From the NCBI RefSeq assembly GCF_019049855.1, contig NZ_JAHLSY010000018.1:1-38813 (forward strand): DNA of 38,813 nt, read 5' to 3'. Both the position numbers and the translations under genes were made by a program. Each line of letters opens with the position of its first letter. Position 1 is the first letter of the stretch. Source of the DNA: Hydrogenophilus thiooxidans (GTDB taxonomy: Bacteria; Pseudomonadota; Gammaproteobacteria; Burkholderiales; Rhodocyclaceae). Below the pieces are notes generated by a model that was not told where the DNA came from, ran no database searches, and saw only the letters and a list, made by a program, of their open reading frames with translations. Below, one piece after another: positions 29,898 through 38,813 of the stretch.

Positions 29898-30407
29898 ATG
29901 GCTTCCCAACCCGAACGCAACGCGACCCTATGGGTGGTGTCCCGCCCGCTCGTTGCCCCCTTTTGGCTAGAGATCGCAGCAACCGCAGACGGCACCGTGG
30001 TAGCGGCCACGTTTCGCACCGATCCCCCTGCGTCGTCTCCGCGAGGGAACGCCCCTGAAGCCGTTCGCCAACTCAGCCACTGGCTCGACACCTGGCTCGA
30101 CGCACCCGCGACCCCACTGTGGCCGCGGGTTGCCCCACACGGCACCCCATTTCAACAACGCGTCTGGAACGCGTTACGAATCATCCCCTGCGGTGAGACG
30201 CGCACGTACGGAGCGCTTGCCGCGCACTTGGCGACCAGCCCCCGCGCGGTTGGCGCTGCGTGTGGCGCAAACCCCTGCCCGATCGTGATTCCCTGCCACC
30301 GCGTCGTCGGTCGCAACGGGGCGCTCACCGGTTTTTCCGGCGGTCATTCCGGTGCTTGGCTCTCCCTCAAAGCATGGCTACTCGAACGCGAAAACGTGCA
30401 CCTGTGA
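29898..30407 (+). CDS. ogt: Methylated-DNA-protein-cysteine methyltransferase
   Basis: This is 169 residues. The acceptor motif IPCHRVVGRNGALTGFSGG has C133 in PCHR, which takes the methyl group from O6-methylguanine in a suicide reaction. The DNA-binding part has TPFQQRVWNALRIIPCGETR, then the helix-turn-helix region YGALAAHLATSPRAVGAACG. ATG 29898 is preferred to TTG 29883 because GAAGGTGG lies before it. Its TGA overlaps the ATG of xerD by one base (TGATG), so translation is probably coupled. It could equally be called an Ada-C type; there is no regulatory Ada domain. Confidence 0.92.
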   Translation: MASQPERNATLWVVSRPLVAPFWLEIAATADGTVVAATFRTDPPASSPRGNAPEAVRQLSHWLDTWLDAPATPLWPRVAPHGTPFQQRVWNALRIIPCGETRTYGALAAHLATSPRAVGAACGANPCPIVIPCHRVVGRNGALTGFSGGHSGAWLSLKAWLLERENVHL

Positions 30408-31318
30408 TGCGCGCCAAACCGGTTACGCTTACCCCCCTCACCCAACAATGGATCGACGCGTTCAGCGACCACCTGTGGTGGGAAGAGGGGCTGAGCGCAA
30501 ACACCCGCGCGAGTTACCGCCACGACCTCACCAGCTTTGCCCAATGGCTCGAATCGCGCCGTGAGCAACTCCCCACGGTCACCGCAACCACGCTCCTGAC
30601 CTATCTGGCTGAAAAACCCCGTAAAGCGGCTTCGCAACGACGCCTGATCGCCTGTTGGCGGAAATTCTTTGGCTGGCTCGTCCGAGAAGGAAAGATGGCG
30701 CACAATCCATGCCTCTCTTTGACCCAACCGCCTTTACCGCCCAGATTACCCAAAACCCTCACCGAAAAGGAGGTCGAAAATCTGCTGCTCGCCCCAGACC
30801 CGGAAACCCTCCTGGGTTTGCGTGACAAAGCGATACTCGAACTCCTCTACGCCACGGGGTTGCGTGTCAGCGAATTGGTCACATTGCACTTGGCGCAATT
30901 ACGTCTCCAAGAAGGTTGGCTCATCGTCATGGGAAAGGGGAACAAAGAGCGGCTCGTTCCATTTGGGGAATTGGCTGGCGAATGGCTCACGCGCTACTTG
31001 CGTGAAGGGCGTCCCAAACTCTGCAAACCGCACACGACCGATGCGCTCTTTCTCACCCAAAAGGGTGAAGCGATGACCCGGCAACGCTGCTGGCAATTGA
31101 TCAAACACTACGCAAGTGTCGCTGGAATCGACCCCCGCAAAATTTCCCCACATACCCTACGCCATGCGTTTGCTACCCACTTATTGAATCATGGCGCCGA
31201 CCTGCGCGCAGTCCAGTTGTTACTCGGCCACGCCGATATCAGTACGACACAAATCTATACCCACGTTGCGCACGCGCGTCTTGAGGCGCTCTACCACCGC
31301 AACCACCCCCGCGCCTAA
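30407..31318 (+). CDS. xerD: Tyrosine recombinase XerD
   Basis: This is 303 residues starting MRAKPVTLTPL at the TGATG junction with ogt. All catalytic residues are visible: R153 (TGLRVSELV), K177 (GKGNKERLVP), H249 and R252 (HTLRHAFATHLL), H275 (LLGHADISTTQIY) and nucleophile Y284. The N-terminal core-binding SAM-like domain covers residues 10-105. XerC and XerD resolve chromosome dimers at dif; the IYTHVAHARL tail resembles XerD more than XerC. It stands alone rather than next to an integron or phage. Confidence 0.92.
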   Translation: MRAKPVTLTPLTQQWIDAFSDHLWWEEGLSANTRASYRHDLTSFAQWLESRREQLPTVTATTLLTYLAEKPRKAASQRRLIACWRKFFGWLVREGKMAHNPCLSLTQPPLPPRLPKTLTEKEVENLLLAPDPETLLGLRDKAILELLYATGLRVSELVTLHLAQLRLQEGWLIVMGKGNKERLVPFGELAGEWLTRYLREGRPKLCKPHTTDALFLTQKGEAMTRQRCWQLIKHYASVAGIDPRKISPHTLRHAFATHLLNHGADLRAVQLLLGHADISTTQIYTHVAHARLEALYHRNHPRA

Positions 31319-31329
31319 TCACGGCGCCA

Positions 31330-31357
31330 TTGCCAAATCAAAAAGTTTTGCTAAAAT
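31330..31357 (+). promoter_or_regulatory. Sigma-70 promoter of hns
   Basis: TTGCCA, a 16-bp AT-rich spacer and TAAAAT lie between xerD and hns. The expected start site near 31364 falls at or past the in-frame ATG 31367, which supports ATG 31394 as the real start of the gene. Confidence 0.6.
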
Positions 31358-31393
31358 GGAATTACTATGTCGCGTTATAAAAGGACTTTGGCA

Positions 31394-31759
31394 ATGACCC
31401 AACACAATATCCCAGTGGAAACGCTCGAAGCCCTTTCCATCGAAGCTTTGGAAGCGCTGAAAAAAGATATCGAAAAAACCATCGTCAAAAAACAAGAGGA
31501 GCGCCTCGAAGAACTCAAAGAAGAGGTTCGGCAAATGGCTGAACGGCTCGGCGTTCCTTTTGAAACTTTGCTCGAGCGCATGCTTCAAGAACGCAATGGC
31601 AAAGGGCGCAAGAGCGGCGCTGCGAAACGCAAACTGCCGTGGCGCTTCCGCCATCCCACCGATCCGGACAAAGGATGGACCGGCCGGGGTTTGCCGCCGA
31701 AATGGCTCCAAGAGTGGGAAGCCTCTGGGCGTTCGCGTGAAGAGCTGCGCGTCAGTTAA
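31394..31759 (+). CDS. H-NS family nucleoid protein
   Basis: This is 121 residues from ATG 31394 (AAAGGA upstream). Residues 8-70 form the oligomerising coiled coil (LEALKKDIEKTIVKKQEERL). Residues 83-104 are the DNA-binding H-NS motif, WRFRHPTDPDKGWTGRGLPP followed by KW. The charged linker is typical. It binds AT-rich DNA and silences genes; AT-rich patches exist upstream of flhD and flgA. The stop codon directly abuts the plsY start with no gap, an unusual pairing with a lipid gene. Confidence 0.9.
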   Translation: MTQHNIPVETLEALSIEALEALKKDIEKTIVKKQEERLEELKEEVRQMAERLGVPFETLLERMLQERNGKGRKSGAAKRKLPWRFRHPTDPDKGWTGRGLPPKWLQEWEASGRSREELRVS

Positions 31760-32416
31760 ATGAGTTGGCACATTCTGTTCGCGCTGCTCTTTGGCTATGC
31801 GCTCGGATCCGTTCCGTTTGCGCTGATCGCCAGCAAACTCTTCGGCTTGCCGGATCCGCGCACTTTCGGATCGAAAAATCCTGGCGCCACCAATGTGTTG
31901 CGCACCGGCCACAAAGGGGCAGCGCTTTTGACACTCATCGGTGACGCTGGCAAAGGCGCCGCTGCGGTACTGATCGCGCAAGCCGTGACGCAATCCCCAG
32001 CGCTAGCCGCCGCCGCTGGGCTCGGCGCCTTTCTGGGCCACGTCTTCAGCTTTTTCCTTCGTTTTCAGGGCGGGAAAGGGGTCGCTACCGCGCTCGGCGT
32101 CCTGTTGGCGATCCAACCGTTACTCGGTCTCATCGCTGCCCTCATCTGGCTTACCGTCGCAGCGGTCTCCCGCTATTCGTCGCTAGCGGCGCTCATTGCG
32201 GCGCTCCTCACCCCACCGCTTGCGTGGCTTCTCAACCGCACGCCAGCCGAAGTCGCGCTGGTTACCGTGCTCGCAGCGATCCTCATCGCGCGTCACCACC
32301 AAAACATTCGCAATCTTTTACAAGGGACCGAATCGAAGATCGGCGCTAAAGCGGCAACGGCCAGCGCGGATGGATCGTCACCCGATAATCCTGCTTCACC
32401 GGAAAACCCAACCTGA
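31760..32416 (+). CDS. plsY: Glycerol-3-phosphate acyltransferase PlsY
   Basis: This is 218 residues with five membrane segments. The family motifs are SVPFALIASKLFGLPDPRTF, GSKNPGATNVLRTGHKGA, FLRFQGGKGVATALGV and ARHHQNIRNLLQGTESKIG. It acylates glycerol-3-phosphate from acyl-phosphate, the first step of phospholipid synthesis. The last 24 residues (KAATASADGSSPDNPASPEN) are low-complexity and overlap the end of tsaD on the other strand. It starts right behind the hns stop. Confidence 0.95.
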   Translation: MSWHILFALLFGYALGSVPFALIASKLFGLPDPRTFGSKNPGATNVLRTGHKGAALLTLIGDAGKGAAAVLIAQAVTQSPALAAAAGLGAFLGHVFSFFLRFQGGKGVATALGVLLAIQPLLGLIAALIWLTVAAVSRYSSLAALIAALLTPPLAWLLNRTPAEVALVTVLAAILIARHHQNIRNLLQGTESKIGAKAATASADGSSPDNPASPENPT

Positions 32417-33356
32417 CGCGTTGCGCCGCAGCGTGCGCAATCATCGCCCCATTGTCGGTGCACCACTGCGGCGGAGGAAAGACGACCGAACAGCCTAGCG
32501 CCTCCAACTCAGCCGCCAAACGCGCGCGCAACCGCGCATTCGCGGTGACTCCGCCCGCTGCAACCAGACGGCGGGCACCGGTCAGTTCGACCGCACGCAC
32601 CGTTTTGGCCACCAACACGTCGATCACCGCCGCTTGAAACGACGCAGCAAGGTCCGCCCGCGCTTGAGGGTCCCTGCCAACGGTTTCCGCAGCAAGCGCC
32701 ACCGCGGTCTTCAACCCACTGAAACTGAACGCGATCTCCGGCGACTGTATGAGAGGACGCGGCAGAGCAAAACGTGTGGCATCCCCCCGCTCGGCCAGCT
32801 TGGCCAACTGTGGACCACCCGGATATCCCAACCCCAGGATTTTGGCGGTTTTGTCGAACGCCTCACCGGCCGCATCATCGATCGTCTCGCCCAGCAAGCG
32901 ATAGCGTCCCACCCCCTCTACCCACAAGAGCTGTGTATGCCCACCCGAAACGAGCAGCGCAACAAATGGAAACGCCAAATCGGGCGCAGCCATCAACGGC
33001 GAAAGCAGATGTCCTTCCAAATGGTGGATCGGCATCGTCGGGACCCCGCGGGCAAACGCCCAACTCTCGGCAAACGCAGCGCCCACCAAAAGCGCGCCTG
33101 CCAAACCGGGCCCCGCCGTGTACGCGACCAGATCCACATCCGCCGGCGTCCAGCGCGCCTGCGCGAGCGCACGCGCGACGAGCTGCGGCAACCGGCGCAC
33201 ATGGTCTCGTGACGCCAGCTCGGGCACCACACCGCCATAGCGGGCATGCAGCGCCACTTGAGAGAACAGTTCGTGCGCAACCAACCCGGAAGCGCGATCC
33301 CAAAGCGCCACCCCGGTCTCGTCACACGACGTTTCGATCGCCAAAATTCCCTTCAT
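32346..33356 (-). CDS. tsaD: tRNA threonylcarbamoyladenosine transferase TsaD
   Basis: This is 336 residues starting MKGILAIETSCDETGVAL. Metal ligands H112 and H116 lie in HHLEGHLLSP. Other family motifs are VVPELASRDHV, TAGPGLAGALLVG, FPFVALLVSGGHTQLL, GEAFDKTAKILGLGYPGGP and CTDNGAMIAHAA. It puts the threonylcarbamoyl group on A37 of ANN-decoding tRNAs. Its 3' end overlaps the end of plsY by 71 bp, tail to tail. It is divergent from rpsU, as in many proteobacteria. Confidence 0.96.
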   Translation of the reverse strand: MKGILAIETSCDETGVALWDRASGLVAHELFSQVALHARYGGVVPELASRDHVRRLPQLVARALAQARWTPADVDLVAYTAGPGLAGALLVGAAFAESWAFARGVPTMPIHHLEGHLLSPLMAAPDLAFPFVALLVSGGHTQLLWVEGVGRYRLLGETIDDAAGEAFDKTAKILGLGYPGGPQLAKLAERGDATRFALPRPLIQSPEIAFSFSGLKTAVALAAETVGRDPQARADLAASFQAAVIDVLVAKTVRAVELTGARRLVAAGGVTANARLRARLAAELEALGCSVVFPPPQWCTDNGAMIAHAAAQRVRLGFPVKQDYRVTIHPRWPLPL

Positions 33357-33362
33357 ACCGCG

Positions 33363-33368
33363 ATTGTA
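33363..33368 (-). promoter_or_regulatory. Probable -10 box of tsaD
   Basis: TACAAT on the minus strand, in the context GGTACAATCGCGG, lies very close to the tsaD ATG (33356), giving a near-leaderless message if used. The core matches that of uvrD. No good -35 is visible. Confidence 0.33.
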
Positions 33369-33390
33369 CCGAATCCCACTGTGAAAAGCC

Positions 33391-33420
33391 TTGCCCCCAG
33401 TTGCCGCACTCAGGTATAAT
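33391..33420 (+). promoter_or_regulatory. Sigma-70 promoter of the rpsU-dnaG-rpoD operon
   Basis: TTGCCC, an 18-bp spacer and a perfect TATAAT lie 36 bp before the rpsU start. It is the main promoter of the macromolecular-synthesis operon and is divergent from tsaD. Confidence 0.7.
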
Positions 33421-33456
33421 TGCAGACTTTCCGGTACCAGTTTCGAGGAAACCTTC

Positions 33457-33669
33457 ATGCCCTACGTGCGTGTCAAAGAAAACGAACCCGCCGACGTGGC
33501 CATCCGCCGCTTCAAGCGTCTGGTGGAAAAAGCGGGGATTTTGACGGAACTGCGCAAACGCGAGTTTTTCGAAAAGCCCTCGGAAGAGCGCAAACGCAAG
33601 CGCGCTGCCGCGGTCAAGCGCTACCAGAAAAAACTGCGGATGCAGATGCTTCCCCCGAAGATGTACTGA
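33457..33669 (+). CDS. rpsU: Small-subunit ribosomal protein S21
   Basis: This is 70 residues: [20 protein letters not shown], then the basic C-terminal half with [20 protein letters not shown] and [10 protein letters not shown]. The length is standard. The GAGG upstream of ATG 33457 supports the start. It is the first gene of the rpsU-dnaG-rpoD operon, which couples translation, replication and transcription start factors. Confidence 0.96.
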   Translation: MPYVRVKENEPADVAIRRFKRLVEKAGILTELRKREFFEKPSEERKRKRAAAVKRYQKKLRMQMLPPKMY

Positions 33670-33689
33670 CCACGCTCTCTTTTTTTGCG

Positions 33690-33725
33690 CGCCACACTGA
33701 AGGAGCCGCTGACTTCAGTGTGGCG
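33690..33725 (+). promoter_or_regulatory. Perfect 13-bp stem-loop between rpsU and dnaG
   Basis: CGCCACACTGAAG pairs fully with CTTCAGTGTGGCG around a 10-nt loop. No T run follows; a T7 run precedes it (33680-33686). It stands 17 bases before the dnaG ATG. In E. coli an internal terminator lies at this place and lowers DnaG relative to S21. Here the hairpin may act as a partial terminator, an RNase site, or a block on dnaG translation, since no ribosome site is seen between it and the ATG. Confidence 0.7.
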
Positions 33726-33742
33726 AATTGCTTTGCGCCGCA

Positions 33743-35539
33743 ATGATCCCGCCTGAGTTCGTCGAAACCCTTCTTGCGCGCACCGACATCGTCGAAGTCA
33801 TCGGCAAGCGGATCAAACTCAAAAAATCGGGCGTCAACTATTTTGCCTGCTGCCCATTCCACGGCGAAAAAACCCCCTCCTTTTCCGTCTCACCCAGCAA
33901 ACAGTTCTACCACTGCTTCGGCTGTGGCGCCCACGGCACCGCGATCACCTTCTTGATGGAATACGAGGGGATGTCCTTTCCCGATGCCGTCGAAGCGCTC
34001 GCCCAAGAGGCCGGCTTGGTCGTTCCCAAAACCCGAACGGGTGACCCCAAAGCCGCCGAAGCGGCCCGCAACGAACACGAACAGCTGCTGCATCTCCTCG
34101 AAAAAGCAGCCCACTTCTATCAGCAGCAACTGGCGCGCCACCCCGAGGCGCTCCGTTACCTGGAACACCGGGGGATCGGGCACGACGCCATCCGCCATTT
34201 TGGCCTAGGGTATGCCCCGGACGACTGGCAAGCACTCTCCGCGATCTTTCCCCATTACAACGACCCACTTTTGGAAAAAGCGGGTCTGGTGGTCGCGCAC
34301 GAAAACGGCCGCCGCTACGACCGCTTTCGCCACCGCATTCTCTTCCCGATCCACAACCGCCGCGGACAAGTGGTCGCTTTTGGCGGGCGCGTCCTCGACC
34401 AAAGCGAACCCAAATACCTCAACTCGCCCGAAACGCCGCTCTTTAGCAAAAGCCACGAACTCTATGCGCTGGCGCTGGCACGGGACGCGATTCGATCGCG
34501 CGGACACGTGATCGTGACCGAAGGGTATCTGGACGTCGTCTCGCTTTGGCAGCACGGGATCGACAACGCGGTTGCGGTGTTGGGCACCGCCGCCACGCCG
34601 CACCACGTCCGGACGCTTCTCACCCTCACCGACGAGATCCTCTTCTGTTTCGACGGCGACGACGCCGGGCGCCGTGCCGCCTGGCGCGCGCTCGAACAGA
34701 GCCTGGAGGCGCTCAAAGAGGGCGTGACGCTGCGCTTTGCCTTCTTGCCAGAAGGAGAAGACCCTGACTCCCTCGTACGCCGTGCGGGCTCGGACGCGTT
34801 TCGCGACCACCTACACCAGAGCCGCACGCTCAGTCAGTACCTGATCGAGACCCTAACCGCGGAGGAGACACTCGACACCCCCGAAGGGCGCGCGCGCCTC
34901 ATCCATCGCGCCCAACCGCTCATTGCCCGCATCGCCGCCCCAGAGCTCAAACGTCAGATCGAACAGGAGGTCGCCGAGCGCGCCCGTATCCCACTCAATG
35001 ACTGGGCAGCCGCAGCAGCGCCCCTTATCGCGCCGCAGCGGACACGTTCACGCACGCAACCGCGATGGCACGTCACCCCGCGCAAAACCGTTGCGACGTT
35101 GGGCACGCGCCTTGTGCGCCTACTCATTGCCCACCCGCGGCTTGCCGCGCGCGTTCCCGTGAACTGGCTCCACCCATCGGAAGATCCCGATCTCCAAGCG
35201 GCACAACGGCTCGTCGATGCGATCGAACACGGCGAAATCGCGCCGGAGCAACCGCTTGCGGCGATTCTTTCCCATTTTCATTCGGACGAATCCCTGCGCG
35301 CCCGACTCGAATCACATGCCGCAGCGCTTCTTGAGGAATCGCCGCACGGCGACACCGACCCGGAGCGAGAACTTGCAGACCTCCTCGATGCCCTCGCTGC
35401 CCAAACCCTGCAGCGCGAAATCGCTGAACTCACGGCAAAAGCCCGTGTCCAACCGCTCACTGCCGACGAACGCCAGCGACTCAACACCTTGATTCGCGAC
35501 GCCAAACGCCTTCGAAAAACAGAGCGTCGTAGCAACTGA
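33743..35539 (+). CDS. dnaG: DNA primase
   Basis: This is 598 residues starting MIPPEFVETLLARTDIVEVI. The CHC2 zinc finger is C37, H40, C58 and C61 (CPFHGEKTPSF; YHCFGCGAHG). The TOPRIM core has VIVTEGYLDVVSLWQHG and ILFCFDGDDAGR. The C-terminal region that binds DnaB covers about 440-598. It makes RNA primers. ATG 33743 has no clear ribosome site, so expression may be low, as is common for dnaG; an upstream TTG (33728) is possible. Confidence 0.95.
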   Translation: MIPPEFVETLLARTDIVEVIGKRIKLKKSGVNYFACCPFHGEKTPSFSVSPSKQFYHCFGCGAHGTAITFLMEYEGMSFPDAVEALAQEAGLVVPKTRTGDPKAAEAARNEHEQLLHLLEKAAHFYQQQLARHPEALRYLEHRGIGHDAIRHFGLGYAPDDWQALSAIFPHYNDPLLEKAGLVVAHENGRRYDRFRHRILFPIHNRRGQVVAFGGRVLDQSEPKYLNSPETPLFSKSHELYALALARDAIRSRGHVIVTEGYLDVVSLWQHGIDNAVAVLGTAATPHHVRTLLTLTDEILFCFDGDDAGRRAAWRALEQSLEALKEGVTLRFAFLPEGEDPDSLVRRAGSDAFRDHLHQSRTLSQYLIETLTAEETLDTPEGRARLIHRAQPLIARIAAPELKRQIEQEVAERARIPLNDWAAAAAPLIAPQRTRSRTQPRWHVTPRKTVATLGTRLVRLLIAHPRLAARVPVNWLHPSEDPDLQAAQRLVDAIEHGEIAPEQPLAAILSHFHSDESLRARLESHAAALLEESPHGDTDPERELADLLDALAAQTLQREIAELTAKARVQPLTADERQRLNTLIRDAKRLRKTERRSN

Positions 35540-35573
35540 GACGCAATGCCACGGCGTTTATCGCGAGATTCCA

Positions 35574-35582
35574 TGCTATAAT
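35574..35582 (+). promoter_or_regulatory. Extended -10 promoter of rpoD
   Basis: TGCTATAAT, an extended -10 element, lies 39 bp before the rpoD start in the 81-bp gap after dnaG. No good -35 is needed for such promoters. It suggests that rpoD can be expressed apart from rpsU-dnaG. In E. coli comparable promoters lie inside dnaG. Confidence 0.55.
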
Positions 35583-35620
35583 GATCGGTTATCCCGGTAC
35601 CACTCCGAGGTAAAAGCGCT

Positions 35621-37675
<2,055 letters not shown>

Positions 37676-37695
37676 ATCCCCTACCCTCACGCCCT

Positions 37696-37712
37696 GGCCG
37701 CCCTGAGCGGCC
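37696..37712 (+). terminator. Hairpin after rpoD, possible weak terminator
   Basis: GGCCGC-N5-GCGGCC lies 20 bp past the rpoD stop and seven bp before the tRNA. It is followed by only TTCCT, so termination may be weak, and the tRNA could be processed from the same transcript. Confidence 0.45.
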
Positions 37713-37719
37713 TTCCTGT

Positions 37720-37792
<73 letters not shown>

Positions 37793-37818
37793 TCCTGCCG
37801 ATTTCTCCAAGAGCACTC

Positions 37819-38742
37819 ATGGCCATTCAATGGTTTCCCGGACACATGCACGCCACGCGCAAGCGGTTGCAAGAAGCGCTTGCCGAGGTCGACGTCGTCA
37901 TCGAAGTGCTCGATGCCCGCATTCCGGCAGCAAGCCGGAATCCACTGTTGGAGACACTTCGCCGCAGTCGGCAAAAGCCGTGCTTGAAGCTCCTCAACAA
38001 AAGCGACTTGGCCGACCCCGAACGCACCGAAAGATGGCGTGCGGCGCTGCAGCAAGAAGCCGGTGTGGCTACGCTGGCGCTCTGCGCCCACCAACCTGCA
38101 GACGTGCGCCAGGTGATACCCGCCGCGCAATCGTTGGCACCCCACCGCAATCATCCCACCAAGCCATTGCGGATGATGATCGTCGGCATTCCCAACGTGG
38201 GCAAATCGACCCTGCTCAATGCATTACTCAAGCGCAAAGCGGCCAAGGTTGGCGACGAACCGGCGGTGACCAAGGCGGTGCAGCGCTACCACCTGGACGG
38301 CTTACGGACCATTTTCGATACGCCGGGCATGATGTGGCCGAAGATCGAAATCGAACACGACGGCTGGATGCTCGCGGCATGCCACGCAATCGGGCGCAAT
38401 GCGGTGCGTGAAGAAGAAGTGGCGCTCGCGCTCATCACCACGCTTCAGGAAGAGGGCTATGCCGAGCGCATTGCGAAACGATACGGCCTTCCCGAAACTC
38501 TGATCACCGCATCCCACCCAGAGGCGATCTTGGAAGCGATTGCCGAACGGCGCGGCTGCGTCGCCCGAGGTGGCGTAATCGACTGGGAGCGTGCCGCCCT
38601 CGTCTTCTTGCAGGATTTCCGGGACGGCCGCTTGGGCCGAGTGACGCTGGAGACCCCGGAGAGCCGTACGCTGCGCATCGCGCGCGCCACAACCGGCGAC
38701 AAAAGTGATATGATCCCAAATTGTCCATTAGGGACACGCTGA
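37819..38742 (+). CDS. ylqF: YlqF/RbgA-type ribosome biogenesis GTPase
   Basis: This is 307 residues starting MAIQWFPGHMHATRKRLQEA. It is a circularly permuted GTPase with the G4 motif NKSD (60-63) ahead of G1 GIPNVGKST (123-131), then G2 within PAVTK, and G3 DTPG (167-170). The C-terminal helical domain follows (residues 185-290). RbgA helps late 50S ribosome assembly in Bacillus. The last residues (IPNCPLGTR) look unlike the family, and the stop lies inside a possible mobile-element end. Confidence 0.9.
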   Translation: MAIQWFPGHMHATRKRLQEALAEVDVVIEVLDARIPAASRNPLLETLRRSRQKPCLKLLNKSDLADPERTERWRAALQQEAGVATLALCAHQPADVRQVIPAAQSLAPHRNHPTKPLRMMIVGIPNVGKSTLLNALLKRKAAKVGDEPAVTKAVQRYHLDGLRTIFDTPGMMWPKIEIEHDGWMLAACHAIGRNAVREEEVALALITTLQEEGYAERIAKRYGLPETLITASHPEAILEAIAERRGCVARGGVIDWERAALVFLQDFRDGRLGRVTLETPESRTLRIARATTGDKSDMIPNCPLGTR

Positions 38743-38813
38743 ACAAATCAGCATTTGACTGGAAATGAGCGAGACTGACCGTATCCCTTCGACATTCACA
38801 CCTCGGTGGGCAA
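38738..38813 (+). other. Right edge: inverted repeat and start of an unidentified reading frame
   Basis: GCTGA-ACAAA-TCAGC (38738-38752) overlaps the ylqF stop. From ATG 38765 an open frame, MSETDRIPSTFTPRWA, runs out of the window. Such CTGAACAAAT-type sequences are found at the ends of some IS5-like elements, so this may be the left end of an insertion sequence with its transposase start. Sixteen codons are too few to be sure. Confidence 0.3.

Overview
The window reads as a chromosome segment of a GC-rich betaproteobacterium. The pointers are FlhDC flagellar control, a single large flgB-L operon with flgA and flgMN beside it, an rpsU-dnaG-rpoD operon with tRNA-Ile2 behind it, H-NS and LptE. 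A thermophilic Hydrogenophilaceae-type organism (Hydrogenophilus or Tepidiphilus-like) fits the gene content, but that is an impression and not something the sequence proves.

Layout. (1) 1-6002: the tail of an insertion-sequence transposase runs into the start of a soluble, zinc-binding (CZB) chemoreceptor. Facing it on the minus strand is flhD-flhC-motA-motB, followed at the usual cheA position by a protein with the CheA architecture whose kinase motifs are gone, then by a small unknown gene. (2) 6145-7284: a zinc-ribbon Nudix hydrolase and a lipoprotein. (3) 7331-18576, minus strand: flgB-flgC-[flagellin]-flgD-E-F-G-H-I-J-K-L, giving rod, hook, rings, cap, junctions and, unusually, a flagellin gene between flgC and flgD. 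A near-consensus sigma-54 promoter lies directly upstream of flgB. (4) 18689-20303, plus strand: flgA, then flgM-flgN behind a sigma-28 promoter. (5) 20324-23380: an orphan ParA ATPase and a convergent UvrD-type helicase. (6) 23381-23712: the only long gene-free stretch. It holds a good sigma-70 promoter, an approximately 110-nt transcript rich in CCUCC-like anti-Shine-Dalgarno sequence, and a strong intrinsic terminator, which together look like an undescribed small RNA. (7) 23713-29177: leuS-lptE-holA-proA, closely overlapping. (8) 29256-33356: a chalcone-isomerase-like periplasmic protein with a dyad over its promoter, ogt-xerD, hns-plsY, and convergent tsaD whose 3' end overlaps plsY by 71 bp. 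(9) 33457-38742: rpsU-dnaG-rpoD, tRNA-Ile2(CAT) and a YlqF/RbgA-type GTPase. The right edge may enter another mobile element.

How it fits together. FlhDC is the class I flagellar regulator, the flg operon builds the hook-basal body, FlgM/FlgN handle anti-sigma-28 control and chaperoning, and MotAB drive rotation. The points most worth a second look are the kinase-dead CheA at the cheA locus, the coexistence of FlhDC with a sigma-54-type flgB promoter, flagellin embedded in the early operon, and the candidate anti-SD small RNA upstream of leuS.
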